This document shows, piece by piece, positions 16,389 through 25,709 of a stretch of DNA of 64,000 bases. The position numbers and the translations under genes were made by a program. The notes below the pieces were generated by a model. That model was not told where the DNA came from. It searched no databases and was given only the letters and a program-made list of their open reading frames with translations. The stretch's first letter is position 1, and each line of letters begins with the position of its first letter. The stretch is from Bin87 sp964347975 (lineage in GTDB: Bacteria > Chloroflexota > Dehalococcoidia > Lucifugimonadales > UBA3495), in NCBI GenBank assembly GCA_964347975.1, contig CAYGAY010000010.1, forward strand, positions 22,067 to 86,066. The letters run 5' to 3'.

Positions 16389-19300
16389 CTAACCTCCTTT
16401 CGTTGCCCCCATCTGCCGCGCCGCCAGCGCCGCCTGCCCCGGGTCGCTCAGCAACTCGGCTACGGCGGTTTCGATGGCTCGCGCCGTCGCGCTCTCCGGC
16501 TGCCAGGTGTGGCGCAGTAAACGCCGCGCCGCGCGGGATTGGGCGTCTCCGGCCGGGCGATGCAATATGTCGCTGCTCTCGATCAGCGCGGCGCACTCCG
16601 ACGCCGCCAACGCTCCCAACTGGCTCAGCCTGACGTGCCGCGGCTCGGCAGCGTCGTAGCGCGGGATGGGCAACTTCCAGCCGTGCTTGTGGAAGTGTCT
16701 GGCGCCATACAGTCCTTTCGGCCTGAATATATCTGCCCGCTTTTCAATGGTTTGGCTGTTTAGTATCGCCAAAAGGTAATGGGCTTCGTCTTTCGATTGG
16801 CATATTGTCTGGTAAAGGTTGGTGTCCAATATGGCATGGCTGTCCTTGATGATTGCCGCCGTAGGCCGGCCTGCTTCGGTATAAGCGATGCGCGTCGTTC
16901 CATCGCCGGCAATGGCACCCCGCAGGTATTCAAGCTGGCTGGTGAGTTTGCTGAGGTGATTCATGTTGTCAAACAGTTCGGTAATGCCGCGTCCCTTATG
17001 CGCTTCCCGGAACATTGCGGCGGCATTGTCCCAGCGGCGGCGCATGGTATTGTGCAACGCTGCCACGTCGAAGCCGCCATCACCGGGCAGCAAGGGCAGG
17101 GTCATCGTGGAGCGATGCACGGGTAGGGCCGCTTGCAATGGGTCTAATGCGACATAGGGGGCGATACACTCGCCCAGGTACACGTCAAACAGGTGGTCGT
17201 TATGCACCACGCCGTCCAGCCGGTGCAACTGGCCATCGTACTTGATTTTATCTTGGCTGCTTTGACGCGCTCGGACGTTGGTGGTGTTGGCGGCGGGAAT
17301 CGCGGCAGTGTGGGGCAGCGTGTCAACTAAAAACAGACGGCGGTCAGTGACGTCCGCGCCTCGGCTGGACAGTTCGGCGTAGGGCGACTTGAACGTGCCG
17401 TCGTCGTGGTGCAGGGCCTCGGATACCCTGGTGATGCCCGCGTAGTCTTCCTGCCAGTTGCCGCGCCACACCTGCACGGTTGCCGGCGCCAACGTGACGC
17501 CCTGACCTGTGCCGATGTACTCCGCAAAGACTACGCTGGCCGGCATGGGGAAGAAGTCGGGTACTACGTTGTCCAGATCCCACGGCTCCTGAACCTGGAG
17601 GTTCAGCCCGATAGTGGCCGCGTTGCGCCCGCCTTTGCGTCGGTAGGTTCCGGCGCGCCACTTGAGATGCTGGCTGGTACGGAGGACGCTGTGGGGCAGC
17701 ACCATGCCGATCTGGGTGCCGGGTTTGGCATATAGTTCTGCGCAACGGCTGTAGAACAGAGTGGCGACATCTTGATTAGCGGAATTTCTCCCGCCGGCCC
17801 AGATTTGGTAGCGGGACTCGCTCATGCCGCGCAGCTCTTCCCGGATGATGTCCGCGCTCTGGCCGTAGGTGAGCCAGGGCGGGTTGCCGATGATGGCGTC
17901 AACCTTCTCCTCGGCGATGATGGCGGGGCGGATCATGTTGCGGACGTAGTAGGCCCAGACGTGGTTGCGGTCGGCGGCGTGGAGTTGGCCCATGGCGGCA
18001 GCCACGGCTTTGACGCTGCGGCGGGCGTCGTCGGACATGGGGTAGTCGTCGGCGATGCGCTCGGCGTCGCGGCCCTCGTCAATGGCGGCGGCCATTTCGG
18101 CGATGAGGCGGTCAACGTCGGCCTGGCGGCGGGCCAGTTCCCGGGGGATGCTGAAAGTAACCGGCTCGGTGGCGCCGGGCAGGATCTCGCCGGTGTTGAG
18201 TTCAACGGTTTGGCTGGCGGACAGGGTGCCGGTGTCGTAGCGGAGCTGCATGGAGTCGCCCAGGTAGATGGGCGCAGTGGTGGCCGCCACGTCGGGGTTT
18301 TCGGCGCGGGCGGCGCGGATGGTGTCGGCGGCGGCCATGACCCAGGTGGCTTTGGCCAGCTGCACCGCCACCGGGTGAATGTCGATGCCGACCACATTGT
18401 TCTGCAACAGCCGCAGCGTCTCGGTTGGGGATAGGCCGTCGGCTTGTTGCAGGATGCGCTCTACCGCCGTCTCGATGAACGTTCCGCTGCCGCAGCCGGG
18501 GTCCATCACCCGCTGGTTCAACGGGTCGGCAACCACGGTTTCGGTGATTGCCTGGGCCAGCCAGCGGGGCGTGTAGTATTCGCCGAGGCGCTTGCGTTCC
18601 TCCTGGGTGATGACGTTCTGGTACAGGGTGGGCGCGACTTCCCGGGGCCGGTCCGCCCAGTTGAACCGCTCCACCTGGCGGGTGATTTCCCGCAGGTAGG
18701 CGCTATCGCCGATTTCGGTGGGCCAGGTGAACAGGTCGGCGTCGATGATGCCGTGCAGGTCGGACTGCTCGGCCAGGATGCGGCCTTTCAGCAGCTCGTC
18801 GGGTCGTTCTTCCGCGTAGCGGGCCACGTCGCCCAGCAGTTGCTGCTGGATGATGGCGGCGATGAGGCTGGTGATGTAGGTGTGGCGGATGAACAGCCAG
18901 TCGCTTTCGTCGTTGGCGGCGGCGGCGTCCCGGCCCAGGGCCACCTGCAGCAAGTCCTGCCACAGCCGGCGCTTGACCGCCACGGTGGGGTTGTCCCGGT
19001 TTTTGGTATAGGCTTGCAGCAGCAGGTGGTTGCTGGCGCGGAACAGGGGCGAGCCGACGCCGAAGTACCGGGCCAGGTTGCCGGCGTTGGGCGACAGGTC
19101 GGATTCGTTGCGGTCAATGATGTCGCTGAGGTACTCCCGGAGGCGCACCGCCTGTTCGGGCCGGTCGAACTCCCGCGCTGCGCGCAGGCTGATGGCCATG
19201 GCATAGTGGCTCTCGCCAACGTTGCGCTCCAGCCACCGCCGGCCGTCGGTGAGGATGCCATTCTGCACGCCCTTGCCGGCCGCCGCGGCCGCCGCCAGGT

Positions 19301-19592
19301 AGCCGTCCAGTTGCTCCACGTGGGCCGGGTCAACGGCATTGTGGACGGTTATATCGCGCTTAACTTCAATGAACGTGTTGCGCGCGTAGATGTCAACGCG
19401 GCGGTTGTCCTGGTCGGCGGGATGTTCTTCCAGGGTGATTTCATCCGGGGCGACGACGCCGGCGCCGATGATAAAGTCGCGGATGCGGATGGCGATTTCG
19501 TTCTCCATCCGGCCGGCCTGGTGAGCGTCCAATAGCGCGGCCAGCCGCGCGCCTTCATCGACAGCAGTGGGGAGTTCGGCGTTGGTCGTCAT
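16389..19592 (-). CDS. type IIG restriction endonuclease-DNA methyltransferase
   Basis: A 1067-residue single-chain restriction-modification enzyme. An N-terminal PD-(D/E)XK nuclease site is seen as D67...E76-V-K78 (RRVDIYA, FIEVKR). A helical connector follows, then a gamma-class adenine methyltransferase: EYYTPRWLAQAI (338-349), SAM-binding motif I DPGCGSG (364-370), and catalytic motif IV NPPW (570-573). The last 400 residues would hold target recognition (ending near PKGLYGARHFHKHGWKLPIP). Such enzymes cleave on one side of an asymmetric site and need no separate methylase. No hsd, pgl or helicase genes accompany it, which speaks against type I, type ISP or BREX. Its product should be N6-methyladenine. 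Confidence 0.9.
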   Translation of the reverse strand: MTTNAELPTAVDEGARLAALLDAHQAGRMENEIAIRIRDFIIGAGVVAPDEITLEEHPADQDNRRVDIYARNTFIEVKRDITVHNAVDPAHVEQLDGYLAAAAAAGKGVQNGILTDGRRWLERNVGESHYAMAISLRAAREFDRPEQAVRLREYLSDIIDRNESDLSPNAGNLARYFGVGSPLFRASNHLLLQAYTKNRDNPTVAVKRRLWQDLLQVALGRDAAAANDESDWLFIRHTYITSLIAAIIQQQLLGDVARYAEERPDELLKGRILAEQSDLHGIIDADLFTWPTEIGDSAYLREITRQVERFNWADRPREVAPTLYQNVITQEERKRLGEYYTPRWLAQAITETVVADPLNQRVMDPGCGSGTFIETAVERILQQADGLSPTETLRLLQNNVVGIDIHPVAVQLAKATWVMAAADTIRAARAENPDVAATTAPIYLGDSMQLRYDTGTLSASQTVELNTGEILPGATEPVTFSIPRELARRQADVDRLIAEMAAAIDEGRDAERIADDYPMSDDARRSVKAVAAAMGQLHAADRNHVWAYYVRNMIRPAIIAEEKVDAIIGNPPWLTYGQSADIIREELRGMSESRYQIWAGGRNSANQDVATLFYSRCAELYAKPGTQIGMVLPHSVLRTSQHLKWRAGTYRRKGGRNAATIGLNLQVQEPWDLDNVVPDFFPMPASVVFAEYIGTGQGVTLAPATVQVWRGNWQEDYAGITRVSEALHHDDGTFKSPYAELSSRGADVTDRRLFLVDTLPHTAAIPAANTTNVRARQSSQDKIKYDGQLHRLDGVVHNDHLFDVYLGECIAPYVALDPLQAALPVHRSTMTLPLLPGDGGFDVAALHNTMRRRWDNAAAMFREAHKGRGITELFDNMNHLSKLTSQLEYLRGAIAGDGTTRIAYTEAGRPTAAIIKDSHAILDTNLYQTICQSKDEAHYLLAILNSQTIEKRADIFRPKGLYGARHFHKHGWKLPIPRYDAAEPRHVRLSQLGALAASECAALIESSDILHRPAGDAQSRAARRLLRHTWQPESATARAIETAVAELLSDPGQAALAARQMGATKGG

Positions 19593-19713
19593 ACCGCCAT
19601 TATAGCAAGGGCATTCGGACGTACAAGCACATTTGGTCGATTTATGAGTTTGCCCGGGCCGGCCCGGGCAGGTACAATCCCATTATCTATCCACACCCCG
19701 CAGGAGTTCAGCC

Positions 19714-20622
19714 ATGCCCAACCGGCAGATGCAGATAGGCGTCGTCTTTCCTCAAACTGAGATCGGTTCCGACCCCATTGCAGTGCGTGACTATGTTCAG
19801 GCTGCGGAGCAATTGGGATATGCCCACATCATCGCCTATGACCACGTATTGGGCGCGGATACTGGCTATCATCAGCCCTGGACGGGCAGCTATACCAAGG
19901 ACAGTATGTTTCACGAGATATTCGTCGTCTTTGGCTACATGGCCGCCTTGACCACCAACGTGGAATTGGTGTCCGCAATTGTCATCCTTGGCCAGCGGCA
20001 GACCGCGCTGGTGGCTAAGCAGGCCGCCGAGGTGGACGTACTCAGCGGCGGCCGGCTGCGCCTGGGCGTCGGCATCGGCTGGAACCCGGTGGAGTACGAG
20101 GCCCTGAGCGAGGATTTCACTACTCGGGGCCGCCGGGCGGAGGAACAGATGGAACTACTGCGCCGTCTGTGGACGGAAGAGGTGGTTGACTTTCACGGCC
20201 GTTATCACAACGTCACCAACGCCGGCATCAACCCCCGGCCCGTGCAGCGACCGATACCGCTGTGGATGGGCGCCGGCAGCCGGGCGCGGGGTCCCATCCC
20301 TACCGACCGGGTGCTGAGTCGGGTAGGCCGGTGCGCCGACGGCTGGTTCCCGCAGTTTCAGTCGGACGACCCTCAAGCGGCCACGGCCATCGCCAAGGTA
20401 CGCCAGGCCGCCGAGGCCGCCGGCCGTGACCCGGACGCCATCGGCATGGAACCGCGCGTTAACTATTCCGATGGCGACCCTGAGTTTTGGCAGGCCCGAG
20501 CTGAGGAGTGGCGCGGCATGGGGGCATCCCACTTTTCCGTCAACACCATGTCGGCTAACCTGACCACGCCGGACGCTCACATCAACGCCATTCGCGAGTT
20601 CAAAGAAGTCATCACCGGGTAG
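19714..20622 (+). CDS. LLM-class F420-dependent oxidoreductase
   Basis: A 302-residue TIM-barrel protein of the luciferase-like superfamily, closer to the F420-dependent group than the gene at 1835: MQIGVVFPQTEIG at the N-terminus, AAEQLGYAHIIAYDHVLG near 30, KQAAEVDVLSGGRLRLGVGIGWNPVEYEAL near 95-125, and VQRPIPLWMGAG near 175. An AGGAG lies seven bases before the ATG. With the F420:NADPH oxidoreductase (60100) and F420-type PPOX protein (25952) it points to active F420 biochemistry. Substrate unknown. Confidence 0.9.
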   Translation: MPNRQMQIGVVFPQTEIGSDPIAVRDYVQAAEQLGYAHIIAYDHVLGADTGYHQPWTGSYTKDSMFHEIFVVFGYMAALTTNVELVSAIVILGQRQTALVAKQAAEVDVLSGGRLRLGVGIGWNPVEYEALSEDFTTRGRRAEEQMELLRRLWTEEVVDFHGRYHNVTNAGINPRPVQRPIPLWMGAGSRARGPIPTDRVLSRVGRCADGWFPQFQSDDPQAATAIAKVRQAAEAAGRDPDAIGMEPRVNYSDGDPEFWQARAEEWRGMGASHFSVNTMSANLTTPDAHINAIREFKEVITG

Positions 20623-20683
20623 GAACTACCCTCACCCTAACCCTCTCCCTGAGGGATAGGGAATGAATCAAGGAGGCATCATC

Positions 20684-21448
20684 ATGGGCAGGCTGGACGG
20701 CAAGGTTGCTTTGATCAGTGGCGGCGCCCGGGGACAGGGCGCGGTGGAAGCCCGGATGTTCGCCGCGGAAGGCGCGTCCGTCGTCTTTGGCGACATCCTG
20801 GATGACGAGGGCCGCCGCGTCGAGGCCGAAATCCGGGAGTTGGGCGGCCAGGCGACCTATGTTCATTTGGACGTCACCAGCGAAGACGACTGGCAGTCCG
20901 CCGTCAATGCCGCCGTATCCGAGTACGGCAAGCTGAACGTCCTGGTCAACAATGCCGGCATTGTACTGGGCCGCAGCATCGAGGACATGACCGTTGCGGA
21001 ATGGGACCGGCTGTTTGATGTGAACGCCAAGGGCGTGTTTCTCGGCACCAAGGCCAGTCTGCCCGCCTTGCGGGAGGCTGGCGGCGGCAGTATCGTCAAC
21101 ATATCCTCCACCGCCGGGTTGGTGGGCAACGACTACAATCTTGCCGGCTACAGTAGCACCAAGGGCGCGGTGCGGCTGTTTACCAAGTCCACCGCCATTC
21201 AGCACGCTGCCGAGGGCATCCGGTGCAACTCGGTCCACCCCGGTCCCATCGACACCCCGATGCTGCGAGAATCCCGTGCCAACCGGGGCAGCGGCCTCAG
21301 CGATGAGGAACAGCTGCGGCGCGTACCCCTGGGCCGCATCGGCAGGCCGGAGGACATCGCCTACGCCGTCATCTACCTGGCATCGGATGAGGCAGCATTC
21401 GTCACCGGCAGCGAGGTCGTGGTGGATGGCGGGCGAACCGCGATGTAA
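20684..21448 (+). CDS. short-chain dehydrogenase/reductase (SDR), copy 1
   Basis: AAGGAGG seven bases before ATG 20684 fixes the start. The 254-residue protein is a classical SDR: nucleotide-binding GGARGQG (13-19), NNAG (89-92), catalytic Ser142, Tyr156 and Lys160 (YSSTK), and the C-terminal GSEVVVDGGRTAM. Asp after the second strand (FGDIL) favours NAD over NADP. The subgroup resembles 3-alpha/20-beta-hydroxysteroid dehydrogenases. Paralogues lie at 44046 and 45583. Confidence 0.92.
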   Translation: MGRLDGKVALISGGARGQGAVEARMFAAEGASVVFGDILDDEGRRVEAEIRELGGQATYVHLDVTSEDDWQSAVNAAVSEYGKLNVLVNNAGIVLGRSIEDMTVAEWDRLFDVNAKGVFLGTKASLPALREAGGGSIVNISSTAGLVGNDYNLAGYSSTKGAVRLFTKSTAIQHAAEGIRCNSVHPGPIDTPMLRESRANRGSGLSDEEQLRRVPLGRIGRPEDIAYAVIYLASDEAAFVTGSEVVVDGGRTAM

Positions 21449-21454
21449 AGCGCA

Positions 21455-21483
21455 AGGGCGCCTCTGGAAAGGCGCCCTCGTTT
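21455..21483 (+). terminator. intrinsic terminator after SDR
   Basis: AGGGCGCC and GGCGCCCT pair around an eight-base loop, followed by CGTTTCT. It also separates the SDR from the tRNA gene on the other strand. Confidence 0.6.
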
Positions 21484-21494
21484 CTGGTTAGAAA

Positions 21495-21571
21495 TGGTCG
21501 GGGCGGCCAGATTCGAACTGGCGACCCCCTGCACCCCATGCAGGTGCGCTACCGGGCTGCGCTACGCCCCG
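21495..21571 (-). tRNA. tRNA-Pro (GGG)
   Basis: The minus strand folds as a complete 77-base tRNA: acceptor CGGGGCG/CGCCCCG, D arm GCGC...GCGC, anticodon stem CCTGC/GCAGG with loop ATGGGGT (anticodon GGG), T arm GCCAG-TTCGAAT-CTGGC, discriminator A and an encoded CCA. The C1 start and GGG anticodon are typical of bacterial tRNA-Pro. The run of CGGGG before the 5' end is a partial echo of the acceptor strand. Confidence 0.95.
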
Positions 21572-21651
21572 CCCCGACAACTTCAGAATATCACTGATAG
21601 CGGCAATTGGCAAACCCGAAAACGCCATCCAGCGTGTTGGATTCGCTGACC

Positions 21652-22329
21652 ATGAACGGAGATTGTTACAGCATCCTCGGGGTGCCGACGGCGGCAACGG
21701 CGGAGGAAATCCGGGCCGCCTATCGACGCTTGGCGCGTCAGTACCATCCCGACCTCAACTCCAACCCGGAGGCGGAGGCCCGGATGAAGGAAATCAACGA
21801 AGCCTATGCGACGCTGTCCGATCCCACGCGCCGCCGCCACTACGACATCTACGGTACGACTGACCCGACCGGCGTGGATGTCCACAGTCGGGGCCGGCAA
21901 CGTCCGCGTCGTTCGACCTTCAGCGATCCACCGAGTTCCCGCCCTTTTTTACCCCGGCGCGGTGAGGACATTCCCGCGACGGTGTTGATCACCCGGCGCG
22001 AGGCCAGGCACGGGTGCCGCAAAACCTTTCCCGTGGCGCGCCTGGAAACCTGTCCCCGTTGCCGCGGAACGGGTCAGGAACCGGAGGAAACGCTGGATGT
22101 TGGGCAATGCTGGCGGTGCGCCGGAGAACAACGTCTCCGCCATGACCTGACACTCAACGCTACCATACCCGCCGGCATGTCCGATGGCCGGCGCCTACGA
22201 CTGCGCGGCCAGGGTCACGCTGGCGTTGACGGCGGACCCAAGGGGCACATTTACGTAACCGTGCGGGTAGTGCGAAATACTGGATTGCACCGAACGCTCG
22301 CTTTCGTTTGGCGACACCTGTTCAGCTGA
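21652..22329 (+). CDS. DnaJ-like co-chaperone, reduced form
   Basis: The 225-residue product has an N-terminal J domain (YSILGVPTAATAEEIRAAYR, catalytic HPD at 32-34, YATLSDPTRRRHYD). It then has a substrate-binding beta domain with only one zinc centre (CPRCRGTG ... CWRC instead of four CxxCxGxG repeats), and a short C-terminal beta domain (ATIPAGMSDGRRLRLRGQG, GHIYVTVRV). It is much shorter than DnaJ (about 370) and lacks the Gly/Phe-rich linker. It probably stimulates Hsp70 ATPase with limited substrate binding. An upstream ATG at 21607 would add an unsupported extension. The stop is six bases from the next start. Confidence 0.8.
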   Translation: MNGDCYSILGVPTAATAEEIRAAYRRLARQYHPDLNSNPEAEARMKEINEAYATLSDPTRRRHYDIYGTTDPTGVDVHSRGRQRPRRSTFSDPPSSRPFLPRRGEDIPATVLITRREARHGCRKTFPVARLETCPRCRGTGQEPEETLDVGQCWRCAGEQRLRHDLTLNATIPAGMSDGRRLRLRGQGHAGVDGGPKGHIYVTVRVVRNTGLHRTLAFVWRHLFS

Positions 22330-22334
22330 ACCCG

Positions 22335-24002
22335 ATGGCTGCCATTCCGACCGACTTCTCCGCGCTGACGGCATACCTGCGGGACTGGCTGGCCGCGGTT
22401 CCGTCCCCCGGGTTAGCGATTTCAGTGACCGATCGCCAGAAGACCCTTTACTCGGCCTCGCTGGGTTATGGCGATGCCGCCGCTCGCCGGCCGGTGCGGG
22501 CCGACACCACCTTCCAGATCGGCAGCATCGGCAAGTCGATGACCGCATTGGCGTTGATGCAACTGGTCCAAGCGGGTCGTTTAGACCTGGACGCGCCGTT
22601 GAGCACTCACCTTCCCTGGTTTGCGATACCGTCCCGATATGGTCCCATCGCCCTCAAACACATGCTCAGCCATACTGCCGGCCTGCCAGCCGGAACAGAT
22701 TTCACGCCGGCCGCCCGTTACGAAGGGTACGCCCTGCGCGAGGCTGAGGCAGCCTGGGAACCCGGCTCCCGATTTCATTACTCCAACACCGGCTACAAGC
22801 TGCTGGGATGGTTGCTGGAGGACGTAACCGGGCTTCCCTACGGCGAAGTCATACGCCGACGGGTGCTGGAACCTTTGGGCATGGCCGCGACGGATCCGGC
22901 GCTCACGCATAGCGGTCGTCGCCAGATGGCGACCGGATACGTGCCGCTGCACGACGACCGGCCGTACCGGCGGGGCGACCCGCTCGTTCCGGGCGACTGG
23001 TCCGAATACGCAGTGGGGGATGGCAGCCAGGCCTCCACCGCTGAAGATATGGCCCGATATGCGCGCCTGTGGTTGAACGACGGGCGGAGCGGCATTCACG
23101 CCATCGTATCCCCTGCCTCATTTGCCCGCATGACTGCCGCGGTGATCGATATGCGCCGGGGTGGAGATTACCAGCATGATTACGGATACGGTTTCGGCGT
23201 AATCTGTCACCACGCCGACGGCCATCGTTTTATCGGGCACGGCGGCGGCACCGTAGGTTTCCGGTCGATCATGCTCACCGACCAGACGGATGGCTTGGGG
23301 GTCGTTATCCTCTGCAACGGAGTCGGCGTCGATACTTACCCTCCGGCACGTTACGCGCTACAGGTCGCCGCGGCGCTACGCGACAAGCAGCCCATGCCGG
23401 AACCCCCCGAGGTTCCCGACCCTACGCGCATCGTCAACGCTGACCGTTACGCGGGAGCATACCTGGACACCGTCAGCGGGCGGCGCTTATTTATCCAGAC
23501 TTCCGGGAAGGGGCTACATTTGGACGCCGGCACGTATGGCTGCCATCTGGAGCATATCGCAGGCGACGCATTCTGCGCGCCCCACGATGCCTTCGATCCC
23601 TTCCCACTGCGGTTCCGTTCCGCCGCTACCGATGACGACGGCCCCGTGTTCGAAGTCCATCACGGCCCGGACGTGTATGTGAGAGCCGGCAGTGAGCCTC
23701 AAGACGCGACCGCGCCACATCCGCAGGAGTGGTCAGCGTTCCCCGGCCAGTACCGCAGTCACGCGCCCTACCTCACCACCTTTCGCGTCATCCTGCGCCG
23801 CGGGCGCCTGCGCCTGGCATGGCCTCACGGCGGCGAGGAGGAGCTTGTCCCTCAGAACCCCGACGACAAACTGTCCGGCTGGTTCAAAATCGGTCCGGTG
23901 AGCGAACCAAGCGCCGAGAGGTTGCGCTTCGACACGGTGGTAGGCAATCGGGCGTTGCGTATCCGCTGGACGGGCGGAGGGGATTTCTACCGGGTTGACT
24001 AA
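22335..24002 (+). CDS. serine beta-lactamase-like hydrolase with C-terminal DUF3471-like domain
   Basis: A 555-residue class C beta-lactamase/penicillin-binding-protein-like hydrolase. The nucleophile motif S64-I-G-K67 (QIGSIGKSMTALAL), the Y149-S-N151 motif (FHYSNTGYKLLG) and the third motif H-G-G (FIGHGGGTVGFRS) are present in order. After residue 360 there is a beta-rich region (RYAGAYLDTVSGRRLFI, PGQYRSHAPYLTTFRVILRR) like the DUF3471/lipocalin-like tails of peptidase S12 esterases. No signal peptide is seen, so it is cytoplasmic or its export is not obvious. Likely an esterase or D-amino-acid peptidase rather than an antibiotic-resistance enzyme. Confidence 0.85.
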   Translation: MAAIPTDFSALTAYLRDWLAAVPSPGLAISVTDRQKTLYSASLGYGDAAARRPVRADTTFQIGSIGKSMTALALMQLVQAGRLDLDAPLSTHLPWFAIPSRYGPIALKHMLSHTAGLPAGTDFTPAARYEGYALREAEAAWEPGSRFHYSNTGYKLLGWLLEDVTGLPYGEVIRRRVLEPLGMAATDPALTHSGRRQMATGYVPLHDDRPYRRGDPLVPGDWSEYAVGDGSQASTAEDMARYARLWLNDGRSGIHAIVSPASFARMTAAVIDMRRGGDYQHDYGYGFGVICHHADGHRFIGHGGGTVGFRSIMLTDQTDGLGVVILCNGVGVDTYPPARYALQVAAALRDKQPMPEPPEVPDPTRIVNADRYAGAYLDTVSGRRLFIQTSGKGLHLDAGTYGCHLEHIAGDAFCAPHDAFDPFPLRFRSAATDDDGPVFEVHHGPDVYVRAGSEPQDATAPHPQEWSAFPGQYRSHAPYLTTFRVILRRGRLRLAWPHGGEEELVPQNPDDKLSGWFKIGPVSEPSAERLRFDTVVGNRALRIRWTGGGDFYRVD

Positions 24003-24014
24003 TATCCACCCCGA

Positions 24015-24404
24015 CTACAACTGTCCCACGTATTCGCCATAGGCGGCGGCATCCATTAATCCGTCCAGCTCGCTGGGGTCGGAGATGCGAACGCGTAGCA
24101 TCCATCCCTCGCCGAAGGGGTCATTGTTCACCAGCTCCGGTTCGTGGGCCAGGCGTCCGTTGACTTCGGTGACCGCGCCGCTCACCGGGGAATAGAGATC
24201 CGAAACGGCTTTCACCGATTCAATCTCGCCCATCTTTGCCAGATATCCGACGGTGGCGCCCACAGTTGGCAGCTCCAGGTATACCACGTCGCCTAACTGG
24301 TCCTGGGCGTAGTGGGTTATACCCACCAGCACTGTACCGGTGTCGGCCTGCTCCAACAGGGCCCACTCATGTTCCTGGGTATATTTGCGGTCATCGGGAT
24401 TCAC
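24015..24404 (-). CDS. gcvH: glycine cleavage system H protein
   Basis: A 129-residue lipoyl carrier. The lipoylated lysine is Lys65 in GEIESVKAVSDLYSPVSG, the diagnostic H-protein motif, preceded by GITHYAQDQLGDVVYLELP. The arm shuttles the aminomethyl group from P protein to T protein and dihydrolipoyl groups to lipoamide dehydrogenase. It follows gcvT by 54 bases on the same strand. The lipoamide dehydrogenase gene is not in the window. Confidence 0.97.
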   Translation of the reverse strand: MNPDDRKYTQEHEWALLEQADTGTVLVGITHYAQDQLGDVVYLELPTVGATVGYLAKMGEIESVKAVSDLYSPVSGAVTEVNGRLAHEPELVNNDPFGEGWMLRVRISDPSELDGLMDAAAYGEYVGQL

Positions 24405-24458
24405 CTTTACTGATACCTCCGAATGATTGCGGTCGGCGCGTCAGTCAGTTGGGCCACG

Positions 24459-25613
24459 TCAGCCCGAACGCCGATAGAAGGGGAGTTCCACCGTGGACAC
24501 CTCCGCCAGCCGTCCCCGGATATCCACCGTCAGGGTCGTACCGGGAGCGGCGTGAGCCGGGTCCACAAAGGCCATGGCGATACAGCGCTCCAGCGTGGGC
24601 GAGTAGCTGCCGCTGCTGACGACGCCGACCACCTCGCCATCGGCCAGCACGTCGTAGCCGGCTCGCGGCGCGCTGCGGCCGGGTAGCGTTAGTCCCACCA
24701 GCCGCCGCTGGGTGCCGTACACCCGCTGATGATCCAGTACGTCGGCGCCGTTGTACCCCCCGTCCCGTCGGACGAAGCGGTCCTGGCCGGCCTCGATGGG
24801 TGTGATCGTGTCCGTCAGTTCATGTCCGTGCAGCGGCAGGCCGGCCTCTAAACGCAGGACGTCCCGCGCTCCCAGCCCGCAGGGAGTGGCGCCGGCTGCA
24901 TATAGCTTCTGCCAGATGGGAACCGTATCGGACGCGCCCATCGCCAGTTCGAACCCGTCCTCGCCGGTGTAGCCAGTACGTCCGATGAACACTCGCCGTC
25001 CGTCGATGTGCCCCCGTCCCCAGGTGAAAGGACGCAGCAGCGACGGAGCCGGGGTTCGCCCGGGGTTCCGGGCCAGTCGCGCGCCCGGAGCGAAATCCTC
25101 GCACAACCGATCCACCACGCCGGCGGAGGCTGGCCCCTGCAACGCAATCAGGCCGGTAAGCATGGTCCGGTCGGTAATCTGGACGCCCCGGCCATCGAAG
25201 TGATGCGCCAGCTGGCGGTCAAACCAGAGGGCCACTGCCGCGCGGTTTCCGGCGTTGGGGATCAGCAGAAACTCATCGTCGGACAGCCGGTAGAAGATGG
25301 TATCGTCAATAACGCCGCCCCGTTCGTTGCAGACGAAACAGTAACGAGCCCGGCCGGCCCTCAGCGATGACGCGGACCCGGTGAGCAGGATGTCCAGCAG
25401 TCCCGCAGCGTTGGGCCCACCGATGTGCAGCCGGCCCATATGAGACACGTCGAAAATGCCGGCATCGGTGCGAACCGCTTCGACCTCTGAGATGGCGCCC
25501 TGGTATTGCACGGGCATATCCCAACCGCCGAAGGGCACCATCCGGGCGCCAAGATCAACGTGGGTCTGGTAGAGGGCGGTGCGAAGATTATCAGAGTTGA
25601 TATCGGTCGACAT
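24459..25613 (-). CDS. gcvT: glycine cleavage system T protein (aminomethyltransferase)
   Basis: A 384-residue tetrahydrofolate-dependent aminomethyltransferase with the normal length and motifs: LGARMVPFGGWDMPVQYQ and DVSHMGRLHIGGP at the N-terminus, GYTGEDGFELAM in the middle, GLGARDVLRLEAGLPLHGHE after it, and the C-terminal GTTLTVDIRGR barrel. Asp in VRTDAGIFDVSHMG matches the conserved folate-site region. It releases ammonia and 5,10-methylene-THF from the H protein. Transcribed ahead of gcvH; the two P-protein subunits are on the opposite strand 4-6 kb away. Confidence 0.96.
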   Translation of the reverse strand: MSTDINSDNLRTALYQTHVDLGARMVPFGGWDMPVQYQGAISEVEAVRTDAGIFDVSHMGRLHIGGPNAAGLLDILLTGSASSLRAGRARYCFVCNERGGVIDDTIFYRLSDDEFLLIPNAGNRAAVALWFDRQLAHHFDGRGVQITDRTMLTGLIALQGPASAGVVDRLCEDFAPGARLARNPGRTPAPSLLRPFTWGRGHIDGRRVFIGRTGYTGEDGFELAMGASDTVPIWQKLYAAGATPCGLGARDVLRLEAGLPLHGHELTDTITPIEAGQDRFVRRDGGYNGADVLDHQRVYGTQRRLVGLTLPGRSAPRAGYDVLADGEVVGVVSSGSYSPTLERCIAMAFVDPAHAAPGTTLTVDIRGRLAEVSTVELPFYRRSG

Positions 25614-25709
25614 GGCAGGCGTAGGTTGTGTCGAGAGTTGCTTGAGAAGCTTTGCTAAATCATAATACCCCCAAGATTGTCAGGGCGCAACGACGGAACG
25701 AAGCTCATA

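Noticed and set aside
18444..19535. Open frame opposite the restriction-methyltransferase.
   Set aside because: Shadow frame with no recognisable domain; the opposite strand carries DPGCGSG and NPPW motifs.
16389..19592. BREX PglX or type ISP enzyme.
   Set aside because: No helicase domain and no brx/pgl genes; nuclease plus methyltransferase in one chain fits type IIG better.
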